From contig JASAMV010001489.1 in assembly GCA_030248065.1 (NCBI GenBank), positions 62,001-126,000 of the forward strand: 64,000 nucleotides of DNA, in the 5' to 3' direction. The position numbers were made by a program, and so were the translations under genes. Origin of the DNA: Rhynchonema sp. JSB1_4 (lineage: Eukaryota; Nematoda; Chromadorea; Monhysterida; Xyalidae). The notes under the pieces were generated by a model. The model was not told the DNA's origin. It worked only from the letters and a program-made list of their open reading frames with translations, and made no database searches. Shown here piece after piece: positions 11,701-23,097 of this stretch (its first letter is position 1; every line of letters begins with the position of its first letter).

Positions 11701-12663
11701 CCGAATTTAGATAGGGGGCACTAGATCTCTGAGGATGCCCACTTTCGCAAAGGCTAACGAATGCAAAGTCATTCATGTGATCAACGGGATGCGAAGCGTT
11801 GTGCGGCGTAAACCCGTGCCCGGCGTGGGCACGGGCAATCGCCAACTTTTTGGCGCTTTTTGTGCCGGAACTACCATGAACCAAAGAGAATGCGTGCACT
11901 TGCCGCGTTAGTGCGCGATTTTTTGGACAGTATTCGAGGGTGAACATCTTGCGACTTAGGGGTCCTTTTTCCTGCTTGTGACTTCTCGGGAGGGAGAGTA
12001 CAGTACTTCCGTAAGCGTCTGAAGGGTAAATGTTGTACCCCAGGTACCCCCTGCCCATCTGCAACGCCACTGCCCGAAGCCTTTTATTGATGAAAAGGGA
12101 TGTGTAGCAGTGTTTTTTTATTTTATTTCTTATAAATATGAGTATGATTCTTATAAATATGAGTATGAAAAGGCTAGATTGGGCTATGATCTCGTTAAAA
12201 TTTTTTGGCCTAATGTGGCCCGGAGCTGTTGCAGCAACGAATTGTGCTTGGCTAATTGTAAATTGAAAAATTGGTTACGCACTTATTTCAGTTTTTGTTC
12301 GCGCCTGTTTTCTTGTCGTCAATTCTTGGCATTTTGAAGCTGAGCGAAGGCAAATCGCTGCAGGCATACGGAGATTTCTGGAGAAAGGAATTTAAAAATG
12401 TGTATCTAACGAATTTGAAGGTGGGTTGAAATGCGTTGGCTTTGTGATAATTCATTTGCCATTTGACAGCAATGGAACTTTAGGTCTGGATCCCCGTGCA
12501 ACTGCTGAATTTCTACGTCATTCCCCTTCACTATCGCGTTGTGCTCGTGCAATTTGTGGCGCTATTCTGGAATTCCTATCTCTCCTATAAATCCGAAACG
12601 CAATTCAGAGAAATGGAAAAAATTGAGGCTGAAAATCGAAAAGTGGTTGAGTGTGTAGATTAA
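8794..12663 (+). CDS. Mpv17/PMP22-family membrane protein, copy 1
   Basis: Exons are 8794-8875, 11284-11399, 11517-11609, 12292-12420 and 12484-12663, giving about 200 residues. Family hallmarks are visible: a small G-AAGDCICQ segment after the first exon, an [13 protein letters not shown] stretch in exon 3, and the signature [13 protein letters not shown]...[14 protein letters not shown] in exon 5. Mpv17/PMP22 proteins are small four-helix proteins of inner mitochondrial or peroxisomal membranes, thought to affect solute permeability. The ATG at 8794 is chosen because the same exon length and phase-1 end occur in copy 2. Exon 3 could instead start at 11477, adding 13 in-frame residues, but copy 2 supports 11517. 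Intron 1 (2.4 kb) is swollen by nested hAT-type insertions. Confidence 0.88.
8932..10052. mobile_element. hAT-type element with TTAGGTGCAA repeats, carrying a nested insertion
   Basis: The 8-bp duplication ATGAGCAT flanks it (8924-8931, 10053-10060). The ends are CATAGTTTTTTTAG and AAAAAAAACCCTG, a decayed CAGGGTTTTT inverted repeat. GGTGCAA / TTGCACCTAAAA motifs are repeated near both ends. The segment 9257-9644 is a second insertion within it. The whole lies in intron 1 of Mpv17-like copy 1. Confidence 0.75.
9257..9644. mobile_element. Nested hAT-type MITE with GGCGGTTAGTGTACCT repeats
   Basis: The ends CAGTGTAGCTCCTGG and CCAGAAACTACACTG are inverted repeats. The flanking octamers ACTAGGAT and ACTAGAAC match at 6 of 8 positions. 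The interior repeats a GCGGCGGTTAGTGTACCT motif. A partial relative occurs near 25015-25395. Confidence 0.75.
10598..11003. mobile_element. hAT-type MITE with GTACGTCTGTTCCCCCTCC repeats
   Basis: The ends CAGTGTAGTTCCTGG and CCAGGAACTACACTG are perfect inverted repeats. The 8-bp duplication ACCTTAAG is perfect (10590-10597, 11004-11011). C-rich GTACGTCTGTTCCCCC units lie at both sides of a central A/T-rich part. A relative sits at about 23538-23911. Confidence 0.88.
11687..12076. mobile_element. Probable hAT-type MITE with GTAGCTAGG end
   Basis: It starts CAGAGTCGTAGCTAGGTCCG and ends ATCTGCAACGCCACTG, which is a weak inverted repeat. No target duplication remains. It carries the dispersed repeat also seen at 4955-5215. 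A sequence related to its left end appears reversed near 48385-48415. It lies in intron 3 of Mpv17-like copy 1. Confidence 0.45.
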
Positions 12664-13249
12664 AAGCAACGCAACGGATTGCGGTTTCAGTAATTATTTT
12701 GCCAACCATTATGTGCCTGTTCTGTTCTGTTTTCATTCGTTATTCCCATAAACTTTAGTGTTCTCTGAATGCCTGTCTAGTTGATGCACTTTGCTAAGAG
12801 TGCTGTTCCAATCTGTTCAGGGACATATCATGAGCAATCAAACATTTACCAGACTGAAAATGTTCAAGTTTCTAAATTATGGTCTGGTTCCGTCGGATCA
12901 TGACATTCTAGTCTAAGGTTTGTTATGTTTTACACAAAAAAACTTGCCATTCTGTTGCCGAGACGATATTTTTGTTGGTGATTCCATTCGTGCAGTTTTT
13001 CAAGATCTAGCAGAAGTAAAAGTGAATCAAGTTGCATATGCATTTCTTTTGACAGATTTCGGTTGAACAAACCGTCTATTCGCCCTTGAGCTGGTGCGTT
13101 ACTTCTATGTTCTGAGTTCATGATAATAGAAAGTTTTTCACAGGACCGCGACACGACATTTATTCAGGTACCAAACTCACTCTGGTCACGTGCATGTCGA
13201 TCAAAACGCTATATCGTCTTCACTTGGTCATAAATGAACAATAGATAAG

Positions 13250-14826
13250 ATGGAGATCCTACGCAGTTTCGTCGCTTCGGGTCGCTGGTTTTTTCATTAT
13301 CATCATGCCAAGGCCGAAATGCTCACTGCCGGTTTGACCTTGTTTAACCTTATTATTTATATTTAGAAGTCCTGCATTCTGATGGCCGTCGCGTCAAACT
13401 TGGCCACGTCACATTCTTGGATATTCAATATCAAGAGATTTCATGTGTGCGACCTCTAATCTCGACCAGTGTTAGGATTGCTCCCAGACGCAATATAAAT
13501 AGCTATAACGCTGGGCCAAATTTGTGGCTGACAATAAATTTGACACAATTTATTCAACAAGGTAGTCACGTGACCAGGGCGGATCCCATCACTAACATTG
13601 ATATCGCAACGTAATATACATTGTAAAAAATCCATGCACAAAATTAAATGCGATCTTGTTTCCAGGCGTATTGGGCGCAGCCGGTGATTGTATTTGCCAA
13701 ATATTTGTCGAACGCAAGCAGTTGTCTGAATACAATGTTGGCCGATCTACCAGATTTATGTTGCTCAGTTCGCTGTATATCGTGAGTTTCATGTTCATTT
13801 TTGTGTTGGATAAATTGTATAATACACAGTTTTCAAACGAAGGAAAAAATTAGTGCACACTTTTTCCTGTTTGCTTTGTGCGAAAAAGACATTTTATTTA
13901 TGAAAAATGTTTTTTTGTTCCGCAGGCACCCGCTGTTCGAATCTGGTATCACACACTGTCCAGACACATGCCCGGCAGCAGACTCACAAAGCCAATGGCT
14001 ATGGTCGCTTGTGACCAGGTTGGGGTTATTCGATTCAGGTTTTCGGCCGATGAGGCGTCTGTTTTCCCGCCGCGTTTGCAGCTGGGTCCGCATTTACCTC
14101 CTTTTGTGTGTTGCGCACAGTAGGCGATTTCGAGCAGTTTGAAACTTGTTTCTAGCAACACAGAGGGCAACTTTTTCGCTGATCTAGTTTCACTAAGTGA
14201 GAACACAAATATCGTTTATGCACACGCGCACTTGACCAAGGCAAGGAAGACAGCGGACTGGTGGGGCCCACCAAGTTTGATACGAGCCATGATGTTCTCA
14301 AAGGCCCGGGCCGGTAGTGTTCTACGGAACTAATGGCACAAGAACAGATGGGAGACTCAACTATTTTTTAAAAAAAATCGATGTAAGTTCGAAACAATCC
14401 GCTCAACAAAAATAAAATGTTTCAGTTCCTTTTCTCACCAATTTTCCTGTCATCTGTGCTCGGTATGCTCAAATTCAGTGAAGGCAAATCATTTGAAGTC
14501 TACAAGCATTTCTGGCTGAAAGAATTCAAGAATATCTATCTCACAAATTTGAAGGTTTGGTTCTTTGACGTTTTTCTCTTGCTTTTTATTTGGAAATTCA
14601 TAAAAAGAGAAAAGCGATTCAGATCTGGATGCCGGTGCAATTGTTGAATTTCTACGTCGTTCCCCTTAACTACCGCGTTGTGCTCGTTCAGTTTGTGGCG
14701 CTATTCTGGAATTGCTACATCTCGTACAAATCTGAAACGCAATTCAGACAGATGGAGAAATTGGAAGCCGTTAATTTGAAACGTGAAGCATCTGAAATTG
14801 TGAAATTTGAGGAATCTGAAATTTGA
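13250..14826 (+). CDS. Mpv17/PMP22-family membrane protein, copy 2
   Basis: Exons are 13250-13331, 13666-13781, 13926-14018, 14426-14554 and 14623-14826, giving about 207 residues. All five exons match copy 1 in order and phase, and the first four also in length. Shared stretches include [33 protein letters not shown], and the exon-5 signature [13 protein letters not shown] followed by ALFWNCYISY. The C-terminus is longer than in copy 1 and carries a short Lys/Glu-rich tail ending ...KFEESEI. It is a tandem duplicate of the gene at 8794-12663. Its introns are much shorter because they lack the hAT-type insertions, which suggests most of those insertions postdate the duplication or were never carried over. 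It is probably a mitochondrial or peroxisomal membrane protein by family. Confidence 0.9.
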
Positions 14827-14989
14827 GGAATGTCTGAAAACCCGAGCTTATTGTTGAAAATAGTTCAAATTGGCTGTTGTCATTTCCCGAGATATCGTCG
14901 ATTCTGTTTTTAACGTCCGATTGTGATACTTTGTCGTGCAATAACAATCCCACGAAGCATTTGCATATTGTGCCCAAGATCACGTTTCA

Positions 14990-15414
14990 TTTACGTACTG
15001 CTGTTATACTGGTCGCTTTTTTTCTTGTTTGTTTAATAGGTTTCTGTAGAGTTTTATTCGCTCGTTGTTTGTTTGTTTGCCAACGTTCGGTTGTCGTGGT
15101 CTCATTGTTGACTGAAGATGTCCGACAGATCTTCTGCGCATTTGATCGGGTTACGCCACAGTCGATTGGGCTCGTGGATACGGGTCGGCTTTTGCAACGA
15201 AACAGATGTTCGACCGTGGCTCGGTGCAGCATCGAGGGCACACGTTTTGTATGTTTGGGTCGATGCGATTGCGATATGAGTTCAGCATGCGGCAGTGCCC
15301 ACTGCGTAATTGCGCCAGGGTGCATCTTGTACGCCGATCCAGCGACTCTTCTTCTGGGTTGATGTCGGGTGGTTTGGTGCCCAGGACCCGATTCGCTCGT
15401 TGTCGTTCGTTCAA
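14990..15414 (-). pseudogene. C-terminal remnant of a non-LTR retrotransposon
   Basis: The minus strand from 15414 reads NERQRANRVLGTKPPDINP..., then RRTRCTLAQLRSGHCRMLNS, YRNRIDP and CPRC. This is typical of the region after the reverse transcriptase in jockey/CR1-like non-LTR elements. The usual HLF-C continuation (EHLFRCKSRP) appears in another minus frame around 15210-15240, so a frameshift breaks it. No reverse transcriptase core is present. It is a dead 5'-truncated insertion between copy 2 of the Mpv17-like pair and the next gene. Confidence 0.8.
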
Positions 15415-15808
15415 GATTTCTTTCAGGTTTGTGTTGACATATTTAGTTGTCTTGTTTCAGTTATGTGAATTGTCGTCAAATGTCACTCCCGATGCCACTA
15501 TCTAGTCTGTGTCTTTATGTCACTGTTTCATTGCATTCCTGTCAAGATTTATGCCCGGTTACTGTCAATCGCCACATATCTGTTGTGAACGAAAGATCTC
15601 TACTTATCCCTTATGCCTCAAATGAATAAAAGAAGTGTGGTTGTGATTAAATTTTTGGATCCTCCTGCGTGTTATTGTATGGCTAGATCGAAAAGCCACT
15701 TGCGTTTGATCACGCAATTTACATTTTGGACGGCTCTGTTGTATTGCATCGTACCATACCTACCTATAAATGTGAAACTAATTTTAGTTTCTAAACCAGA
15801 ATACAAAA

Positions 15809-17683
15809 ATGGAGATCAAACTGCCTGAATGCAGGCGTCATTCCATTTATCTGAGATGCACTGCGTGCAATGGCTTGTTTCGCGAAACAGTGATGCCACA
15901 ACATCTGAAGGAGGTGCACGAGTGAGTGTTTAGCTTTATTTATGTCCACTGATTGTGAAACATCAGTCAATCTAGTTTATTTCTGGTGCGCGTGACATTT
16001 CCCAGACTCGGTTGTGCTGCTTTGAGTTTACAAGATGGGATCTTACCGGCTCATCGACAGCAGTGTTTTGTGACTAAATTTGAGTGCCACTGCACCCAAA
16101 AATTAAATACTGGCACCTAGAATTTCGGAGTTTAGGTGCCAATGGCACTAAAAGTTTCGGCTTTTGTGCAGTGTTGGCACATTTAGGTGCCAGAAGCCCT
16201 TTTTGGCAAATAAAAATTGGCGATATTGGCGCCTGTGGCACCTAGTTTTATTTGAAATAAAAAATCCCTGATCGACAGTGCAATTGTGCAACGCGGCTGA
16301 TCGTTAGCTCAACCCCTTGAAATCTCGACCTCTATTGCCAAGTTCCAGCAGAGTGTTCACCCACTATTAATGTTTCAGCCGAAAATTCGAGCGCAAACCA
16401 GCGGCGATCTACGCGTGCGTGTCCGTAACCAGGCTATTTCCTCCAATCAAACTATCGCTGAAGAAACAAGGCTGGAATCAACTGCCCACAACCGTGCTGA
16501 TTGGGTTCGAAAACGGCAATAACAACAAAAAGACAAGTAGAAAACACAGTATGAAAAATGGAAAGGAAGAGAATTCATCAAATGTTGAGATGAGCTCAAA
16601 GTCGGACCCGTTTGCCCTCTTGCTCCCATCGACCTCGAAAGACGATGAGCTGAAGAAAAGATCGATGTCAAGATGGGCGATCCACATGCGTCGACAGTTG
16701 GCGAAACGGTCATCACACACAACCGCGAGGAAATTTGGTCAAGCTGCTGAAGATGGTGCTCAACAAAATAAAAAGAAACAGTCAGTTGCACCTGGATGTG
16801 GTGATCAAAGTGTCTCGGAATCCATCAGGTGTGTATTTTCATGTTTTTGCCTTGTCCTTACTTTTGCCATAGTTTTGATGGTTTGACTGGTTGCGATCAA
16901 ATTTTTAAGCTTCATTAATTGGTGACAAGTGCATGTACCAGTCAAACAACCAGCACTTGACAGAGAGCAATTTACGAATTGTGATGTTTCTACGGAAAAG
17001 TTGTTTCCAGGAGAAAAATCGAAGCGCACAATCGCAGCATTATGTCGGCGAAAATATTGGCAAAGTCGAACAAACATGACAAACGCTATCCGGTCACCGT
17101 CAGGGTTCCGGCGCCCAAAACTGCAAAGTTCCCAGTTATCCATTTTGGTTCGGCACTACTGGAACCGGAACCAGGACCGGAACCGATTGATCACGAGAAC
17201 TCTAACATGAATAATGACCACCACTTTCACCAACAATCGGTTCGGATCACCAGCACCACACCATTGCATTTTAATTTCGGCCCCACCAAGTTGGAACCGG
17301 GACTAAAAATGGAACCGTCAGCTTTCGATGAGACTCATGTTCAACGGCTGGATATGGCGACGGATTTCAACTCCACGGCATCTGCTGCTGCTGAAATTGA
17401 ACCCGAATCTTCTTCATTCAAAATCAAGCAGGAACCTTTTGAAGATGACAATCAGATGGAGCCGAGTCAAGATCTGAGCCCGGACACAAAGTCTGGGCTG
17501 TGTTTATCAGCCATCCAGGTCGAGCAAAGTGACAGTGATAATGACAGCGCTGCTGAACCGCCGTTTCGGAAAGGTTGGTCATGTTTTACTAGTCTGGGCT
17601 GTTTTTTCATTGTACCAAGTGTAACCCTTCCCGCAGAGAGTGCAGTTCGGGACTGGTTGGTGATTGATTCGGAACTGCCTTGA
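15809..17683 (+). CDS. Zinc-finger nuclear protein with acidic, SUMO-motif-rich tail
   Basis: Exons are 15809-15921, 16380-16828, 17011-17573 and 17637-17683. The last intron is only 63 bp and in frame, so it may be retained. Residues 16-37 form a C-x2-C-x11-H-x4-H finger (LRCTACNGLF...HLKEVH). A basic stretch and a Ser-rich region follow. The third exon has Glu/Pro-rich segments with psi-K-x-E motifs such as FKIKQEP and LKMEP, typical SUMO acceptor sites. The finger and the phase-2 intron right after it match the first exon of the gene at 24346, so the two share an N-terminal ancestor. A chromatin or transcription role is inferred only from composition. A possible extra 3' exon is listed at 17935-18064. 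Confidence 0.65.
16061..16270. mobile_element. hAT-type MITE with GGCACCTA / TAGGTGCC repeats (210 bp)
   Basis: The perfect 8-bp duplication ATCGACAG flanks it (16053-16060, 16271-16278). The ends are CAGTGTTTTGTGAC and AAAAAATCCCTG. Inside, TTTAGGTGCC and its reverse complement recur, close in motif to the element at 8932-10052. It sits in intron 1 of the zinc-finger gene. Confidence 0.85.
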
Positions 17684-17934
17684 TTCCGATGGTAATGAAA
17701 AATTTTTTACGTCCTTGACCAAGACAAACCGCATGCTGCGCGACCTATTCACAAAAATTGGGTTTATTGATTTGAGTACTATTCAATCCTTCCCAGCTCG
17801 TCCTGTTTTCATAGTCGGGGAATGTAACAGGTCATCGTCAGTGCGAATGCACCTTACGCGTCCGATGAAGAAGTGAAAACCGGTCGAACTGGTCTTATAA
17901 ACTTACGAGCTTCATTTGACTAGGTTTTTTTCAG

Positions 17935-18064
17935 CCGCAATCAGTTCAACATCGAGTCTGCCAATATCTGGTCGAACGACGTCATCATTGGTCAGGCGGC
18001 TTGGTCTTGGCAAAAGATCGTTTCGAGAACCCAGAGTTGTCAAGGAGATCAAACGTGCGAATAA
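17935..18064 (+). CDS. Possible additional exon, unassigned
   Basis: After a strong acceptor (TAGGTTTTTTTCAG) an open frame begins NQFNIESANIWSNDVIIG, continues to CQGDQTCE and stops at TAA. Composition looks protein-like. It could be an alternative last exon of the gene at 15809 or part of a small separate gene. I could not connect it in frame to an upstream exon with confidence. Confidence 0.3.
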
Positions 18065-18372
18065 ATCGGTTTCGTGATAAAGATGTGCAAATTTAATGCA
18101 GTTTGTAATCGTTGTCTTTGTTTCATGGATCTTTCACTTCATGCGGCAACTCGTGATGTTTTAATTTTGAGATCTTTCCATGTAATGTTATTTGCGTATC
18201 GTGAAATTCTGGTCCAAATGAAAATGCCGAAGTTTTTCGACTGATGATTTGTTGTCTCCGTTGGACCTGTTTACACAGCGTAAAGCCGCTACCTCATCCA
18301 TAAGTTCTGTCAGTATTTGTGATCACTAGACCACATCTACGTCACGACAACAGAACAACGAGTGAAGACAAG

Positions 18373-20662
18373 ATGCCACCTCAGCTCAACGATCGCTTGG
18401 ACATGAAGTTTGAACTGGAAGTCATTCACGGCGGTAAGTTGAGGGCAAATCATATCGTGTTTTTGAAGTTTGTGGCTTGATCAGCTTGCGAGAAAAATAC
18501 TTTCAGGGTTGCAACTTCTCAAGCGCGAACAACAGCGTGCCAAAAATGTCATGTCATCGTTGGTGAGTCACGTGACCGAAGTGGACCGATTGATCGACGA
18601 ACATCAATGGAAGTTGGATACGTTGATGCATAAGGTGTGCTTTGTAGATCTCTTTTTGTGGTTTTTCAGTTAACGAATTCGCAACCTGCGTTGAACACAG
18701 AAACGAGCGTTGTCCTGTCCATTAACCGGCTGATCTTTCACACAACGAACTTCTTCAGGTGATCAATCAAGCCGTGATGCCGGCAGCTGATCTAGGCGCT
18801 GTTTCGGTGCCCGACTGGCACTCCATGTTTGCGTCTGCTGGTGATGATCGTCACTGCCAGCAGACTGGAGCCCTGTTACGCCCCGAAAATGGAAATCGTT
18901 CTGGGAAAACTGAAGCCGTTTCTGAAATATGGGCACCTAGTGTGGAAACGATTGAAACCAAGTTTGTGGTGTTGATCGTTTTTGTGAGTTGCAAACGGAA
19001 CAAGTCGGTATCACGTGAATAACAATAAGCATGTTTTCAGCAGCGCCACCGCCGAGTCCAGTATGTTGCAAGCGCAGCAATGGGACTGCTTCAAGCGCAA
19101 GGTGTGCCTGTGACTGAGCCCAACCATATCGATCTTATCGCTGGTCAACCATCCACAAGCAAGCAAGTGCAATCACAGAGCAACAGTGTCGCCCAAAGGG
19201 GTGATGAGCGTGAGGGATCAGGTTAGTGCGTCTTGCAATTGATCAGCAAATGGAATAAAATCTCTTGCATATCGTCCATAATTGTATTACGCTTGGAATG
19301 TGACCAGATTGCAAACTGAACAATCCCAAACAACAAACTGTTGCTTATCGTACTGAAGCAACAGTGCGATAAGCAACCAGTCAAAATGTATCGAATAAAA
19401 CACGGGTCACATGATCACGTAAGGTGCAGAAATGTTTCTGATTAGCTGTAAATATGCATGATGATAAAGTGATAAATAATCATGGCCCTCTGTGTGTCTG
19501 ATAAACGTCAAGGAATAGCACGTATAAACTCGCTGTCACACTTGGTGATTGGTGCGCTTAACTTAATATTTCAAGATGTTCAGTCAGACAATCCTGATTT
19601 CGACTAAAATCCCTGTGATTTTAGCCAATGGCCCCTACAAATGTCATCGATGCAACAAAGGCTACCGACGTCGCAGCCTGTTGCATGTGCACTACCGTCA
19701 TGCACATCCAACGGCGAGTTTGGTGCAAATGTCGAAAGCACTCGGCCCACCACGCAAATATGTCTGTTCGTTCTGTGCTGACACGTTCAAGAGAAAGTAT
19801 CATTTGGATAGGTAAGACAGACGAACGGGCTCACTTGGTAATCTGGGGGGAAGGCACTGACTGACGGTGACCTGGTGCACCGCTCATCCGTGAAAACAGA
19901 TGAAAACTGGCAGCCAAAAAAACGCGCCGTACAATTGACTAGGGATCGGCGTCGGTCATGTAGACCGACACCGACGAAAAAACACGCCAACACCGACAGT
20001 TCAAATTTCCCCGACACCGACTTCGATTGCTTTTGCGTCGAAAATTTGCAATTTAGCCCAAAATTTGTACCTTTAGCGCATTATTGAGATTTAGAGCATT
20101 ATTAGAGGACATAGAGTAATTTTACACAAGGAAATTGCTCATTTCGGAAATTTCCTTGCGCACTTTTCTTGGATAAAAATTCAATAGATCTTAGCTTTCG
20201 TAGATCTCCAGTTGAATACAAAATATTTTGCGAACTTTTTCATCTGGGAACGAAAATTTCAGCAAAAAATTAGCCTTTTTGATACTAACATGGGGTGAAA
20301 AAGTTGCATACCGACACCTGAGAAAAATCGACACTTTTGACCGCCGACGCCGACACCGACGTTAGTAGTGTCAAGTAGCACCAACACTGTCGGTACCGAC
20401 ACCAATTTTTTTCCGACACCGACGCCGATCCCTACAATTGACACCGATTATCGAATTATGTGGATGCTCATAGGAATAACGTTGTGTACATTTTCCATTA
20501 TCATTCAGGCACACGCTATACAAACACGGTGGTGACCGACCGTTCGTGTGTGACGTTTGTGGGAAAGATTTTGTGGAGAAGAAGGGATTGGATCGGCATC
20601 GAGTGATACACGCGAGGGAAGAGACGGATAGAGATGGTCAACCGTCACATGACATGACTTGA
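18373..20662 (+). CDS. C2H2 zinc-finger protein, three fingers
   Basis: Exons are 18373-18433, 18507-18634, 18759-18983, 19041-19221, 19625-19811 and 20509-20662. The N-terminal part includes a predicted coiled stretch (LKREQQRAKNVMSSLVSHV) and an unstructured Gln/Ser-rich linker. Three classical C2H2 fingers follow: CHRCNKGYRRRSLLHVHYRH, then CSFCADTFKRKYHLDRH split by a phase-2 intron, then CDVCGKDFVEKKGLDRH. Such fingers usually bind DNA in the nucleus. AATAAA near 20860 could be the polyadenylation signal. The intron splitting finger 2 contains a 495-bp hAT-type MITE. A second zinc-finger gene ends about 690 bp upstream in the same direction. The target genes and biological role are unknown. 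Confidence 0.85.
19940..20434. mobile_element. hAT-type MITE built of CCGACACCGAC repeats (495 bp)
   Basis: The inverted ends TAGGGATCGGCGTCGG and CCGACGCCGATCCCTA are perfect. The 8-bp duplication CAATTGAC is perfect (19932-19939, 20435-20442). CCGACACCGAC-type units, both orientations, fill both sides around an A/T-rich centre. It lies in the last intron of the three-finger gene. A relative with CCGACACCCGAC units lies at 40348-40824. Confidence 0.92.
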
Positions 20663-21633
20663 CATGACCATGTATGGTTTTTCCGTTTTATAACAGTCCT
20701 CCAGAGGCGGTATACAGGAAATGTTTCAACGCCTTGAAAACAGTAGTCATCGTCGTGGATGATAACCAACAGGTCGACAACGTGGCTTGAAACATGCTTG
20801 TTATTTGACGGCTGCTGTTGCGATGAAACGTTTGCTGTACAAGTTTGTTTGGACCGAGAATAAAATGAAGGACTATACATATCCTTGTTTCGGTTTTTAG
20901 TGTATTGTGACTCGCTGATGTGCATTCCTGTCAGGATGTTTTGTTTGCTATTACTTTCTTTTTCTTGTCCATATCTTGGATAGATCAGATCTAATAAAAA
21001 TTGCGTGACTTTGCTGCTCTCGTACCGCCCTGAAATTGTTTGTCAACCGTTCTAGCAACAGGCTTGACAACAAGCTCTTATTTTTTTTACTTGTCCATAT
21101 GTATTGTGTGTTTTCATTTCACTACGGGACACCAGCCCCACACCCCAGGGAACCCACCCCCCGCGGAAAAAACTCATCGCCTACCACAATGCCACACAAA
21201 AAAAAAAAAAAACACACCCCCAAAAAAGGCCACCCCCCTTTACTGAATGAAGGCGCAGCGGTGTAATGCATTGTTGTTAACGACGCACAATGATTTTTTC
21301 TTGTCTTTGACAACAAATGTCACATACGCAGCCTGGTGCCAATGGTTGTTGACACGAAAGACAAGAATAATTTTTGTCTGCCCACGTGCCGGCGTCGTGG
21401 GGTGCATAAGATCATCGTTGACCAAAATGTCTGCCAGAAACGCAGCATTTGTCAGAGAAATTTATTCAAAAACCAAAGCCTGTTCAGCTGAAATTATAGT
21501 GCCCATGCCCAGTGGGTCAGTAATTTGTATTTTTGAAAAAAAACCGGTTTTTTTTCCGAAGGAATTCCGAAGGGCCAAACACCTTTTAAGCAGTTTTCTG
21601 GTTGTTCATGACTTAACAAGTGCTGCGTGTGTA

Positions 21634-22970
21634 CCGTAAAAACCTAAATAGAGGCTCTATTAATTCACTGACCCCATTTTGGAAGGCTCTAGTCCGGGGG
21701 GGGGGCTTTTATTAATTCACTGACCCGAACCTGAAAAATTCTTCCCAGAAATACCCCCAAAAAACCCGTAAAAATGGGCTTGAAAGGTTGTTTTGTTCGC
21801 TTGTAATCGCATTTATTCGTGTCTATTCGTCAATAAGAGGCGTGTGTGCTCTGGAACGAACAACAAACGTGCATAAATGTACCTGTGCACCACTATCAAG
21901 CCTTAATACACTACTGTATATGGATGCTACTAAGGGGGCTCTATTCCGAGGGGGGGCTCTATTAATTCGCTGACCCATTTTTGGTGGGCTGTATTACGGG
22001 GGCTGTATTTTGGTGGGAAATAGAACCCCACCAACAGTGGGGGGGCGGGGGGGCTCTATTTTTTCACTGGGGTCATTTTGGGGGGGGGGGCGGTGGGGGC
22101 GGGGGGGGCAGATTATTGGGGGGGGGGGTCACCTCGGTATATTTTTCATTTTTAGGTTTTTGAATTCGGGTTGCCTTTTTACTATCTTTCGCCTACCATT
22201 TTCCTTTCAACCCCCCCCTCCCTTAATCATCTTTGCGCTAGCGCGAATTTTCACTTTTAGTTTCAAATACACCGAAAAAATGGGCATTTTGGGGGTAAAA
22301 GGCAGTATGGGGGTAGCCGGGGCTGGGCGGGTAGGGGGGGGAAGCCACCACACCCCCCAACCAACCCCCCCACCCCACCACACACGACAAAAAGGCCGTA
22401 CACCACCCCAGAACCATCACCCCCCGCCCCGCCCCACTCGGCGAGACGCCCCGCGGAACAGGGGACCCCCCCCCCCCGCCCCCCAGCCACAGCACGATGA
22501 GAAATTCTTAATTATCCTCATAAAAATGGCTTGTTCTCAGGTATTTTCTAACTCCAACAGCGGCAATTATGCTACAAAACCCATCAACCCAATACCAAAC
22601 CAAACCAATACCAAACCCAATACCTGACTCAAAACCCAACACCAAACCAATACCAAACCCAATACCAGGTCAAAAACCCAATACCAAACCAATACTAAGA
22701 CCAATACCCAATACCAACCCAATACCCAGTAATACCCAATCCTCAATACCAATACCAACCCAATACCAGGCACTTCAGTAGTATTCATTTGGTATTGGGT
22801 ATTGGTATGTGAGTATCTGGGTCTAGCCGCGGTCTTGTTTTTGGTCCTCAATTTGGTATTGGTATTGGGTATTGATGCAGGGCCGGTATTGGTATTGGGT
22901 ATTGGTATTGGGTGTCAAAAGTGGTATTGTGCCCAGGCCTAGCTGTATTTAGGTTTTTACGGTATTGTAG
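21634..22970. mobile_element. G-rich element with ACCGTAAAAACCTAAATA inverted ends
   Basis: The left end ACCGTAAAAACCTAAATA (21634-21651) is mirrored by TATTTAGGTTTTTACGGT at about 22949-22966. The interior has repeated GGCTCTATTAATTCACTGACCC-like units, long G runs around 21690-22140, and a C-rich run near 22330-22490. The overall span may be a composite of several insertions. Confidence 0.5.
22568..22920. repeat. CCAATACCAAAC tandem tract followed by its inverted complement
   Basis: From 22568 to about 22770 short units of AATACCAAACCC type alternate. From about 22788 to 22920 the complementary GGTATTGGGTATTGG units appear. The two halves could pair as an imperfect long hairpin. Confidence 0.75.
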
Positions 22971-23097
22971 GCCCGAAAAAGCTTTGTTTCCAGCTGTTTT
23001 ATCCTCTTTTCACTCGATTTTGCAACAAAGTTTCGAACCCTCAACCCTCAAGAAAAATTTTTCGCCATTTTAGACCAAAAAACACATTTTTCGGGAA

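Noticed and set aside
14990..15362. Plus-strand open frame with several cysteines
   Set aside because: The minus strand carries a clear retroelement tail; the plus frame is its shadow.
22010..22627. 205-codon plus-strand open frame rich in Pro and Gly
   Set aside because: It is produced by G- and C-rich low-complexity DNA with no splice or family support.
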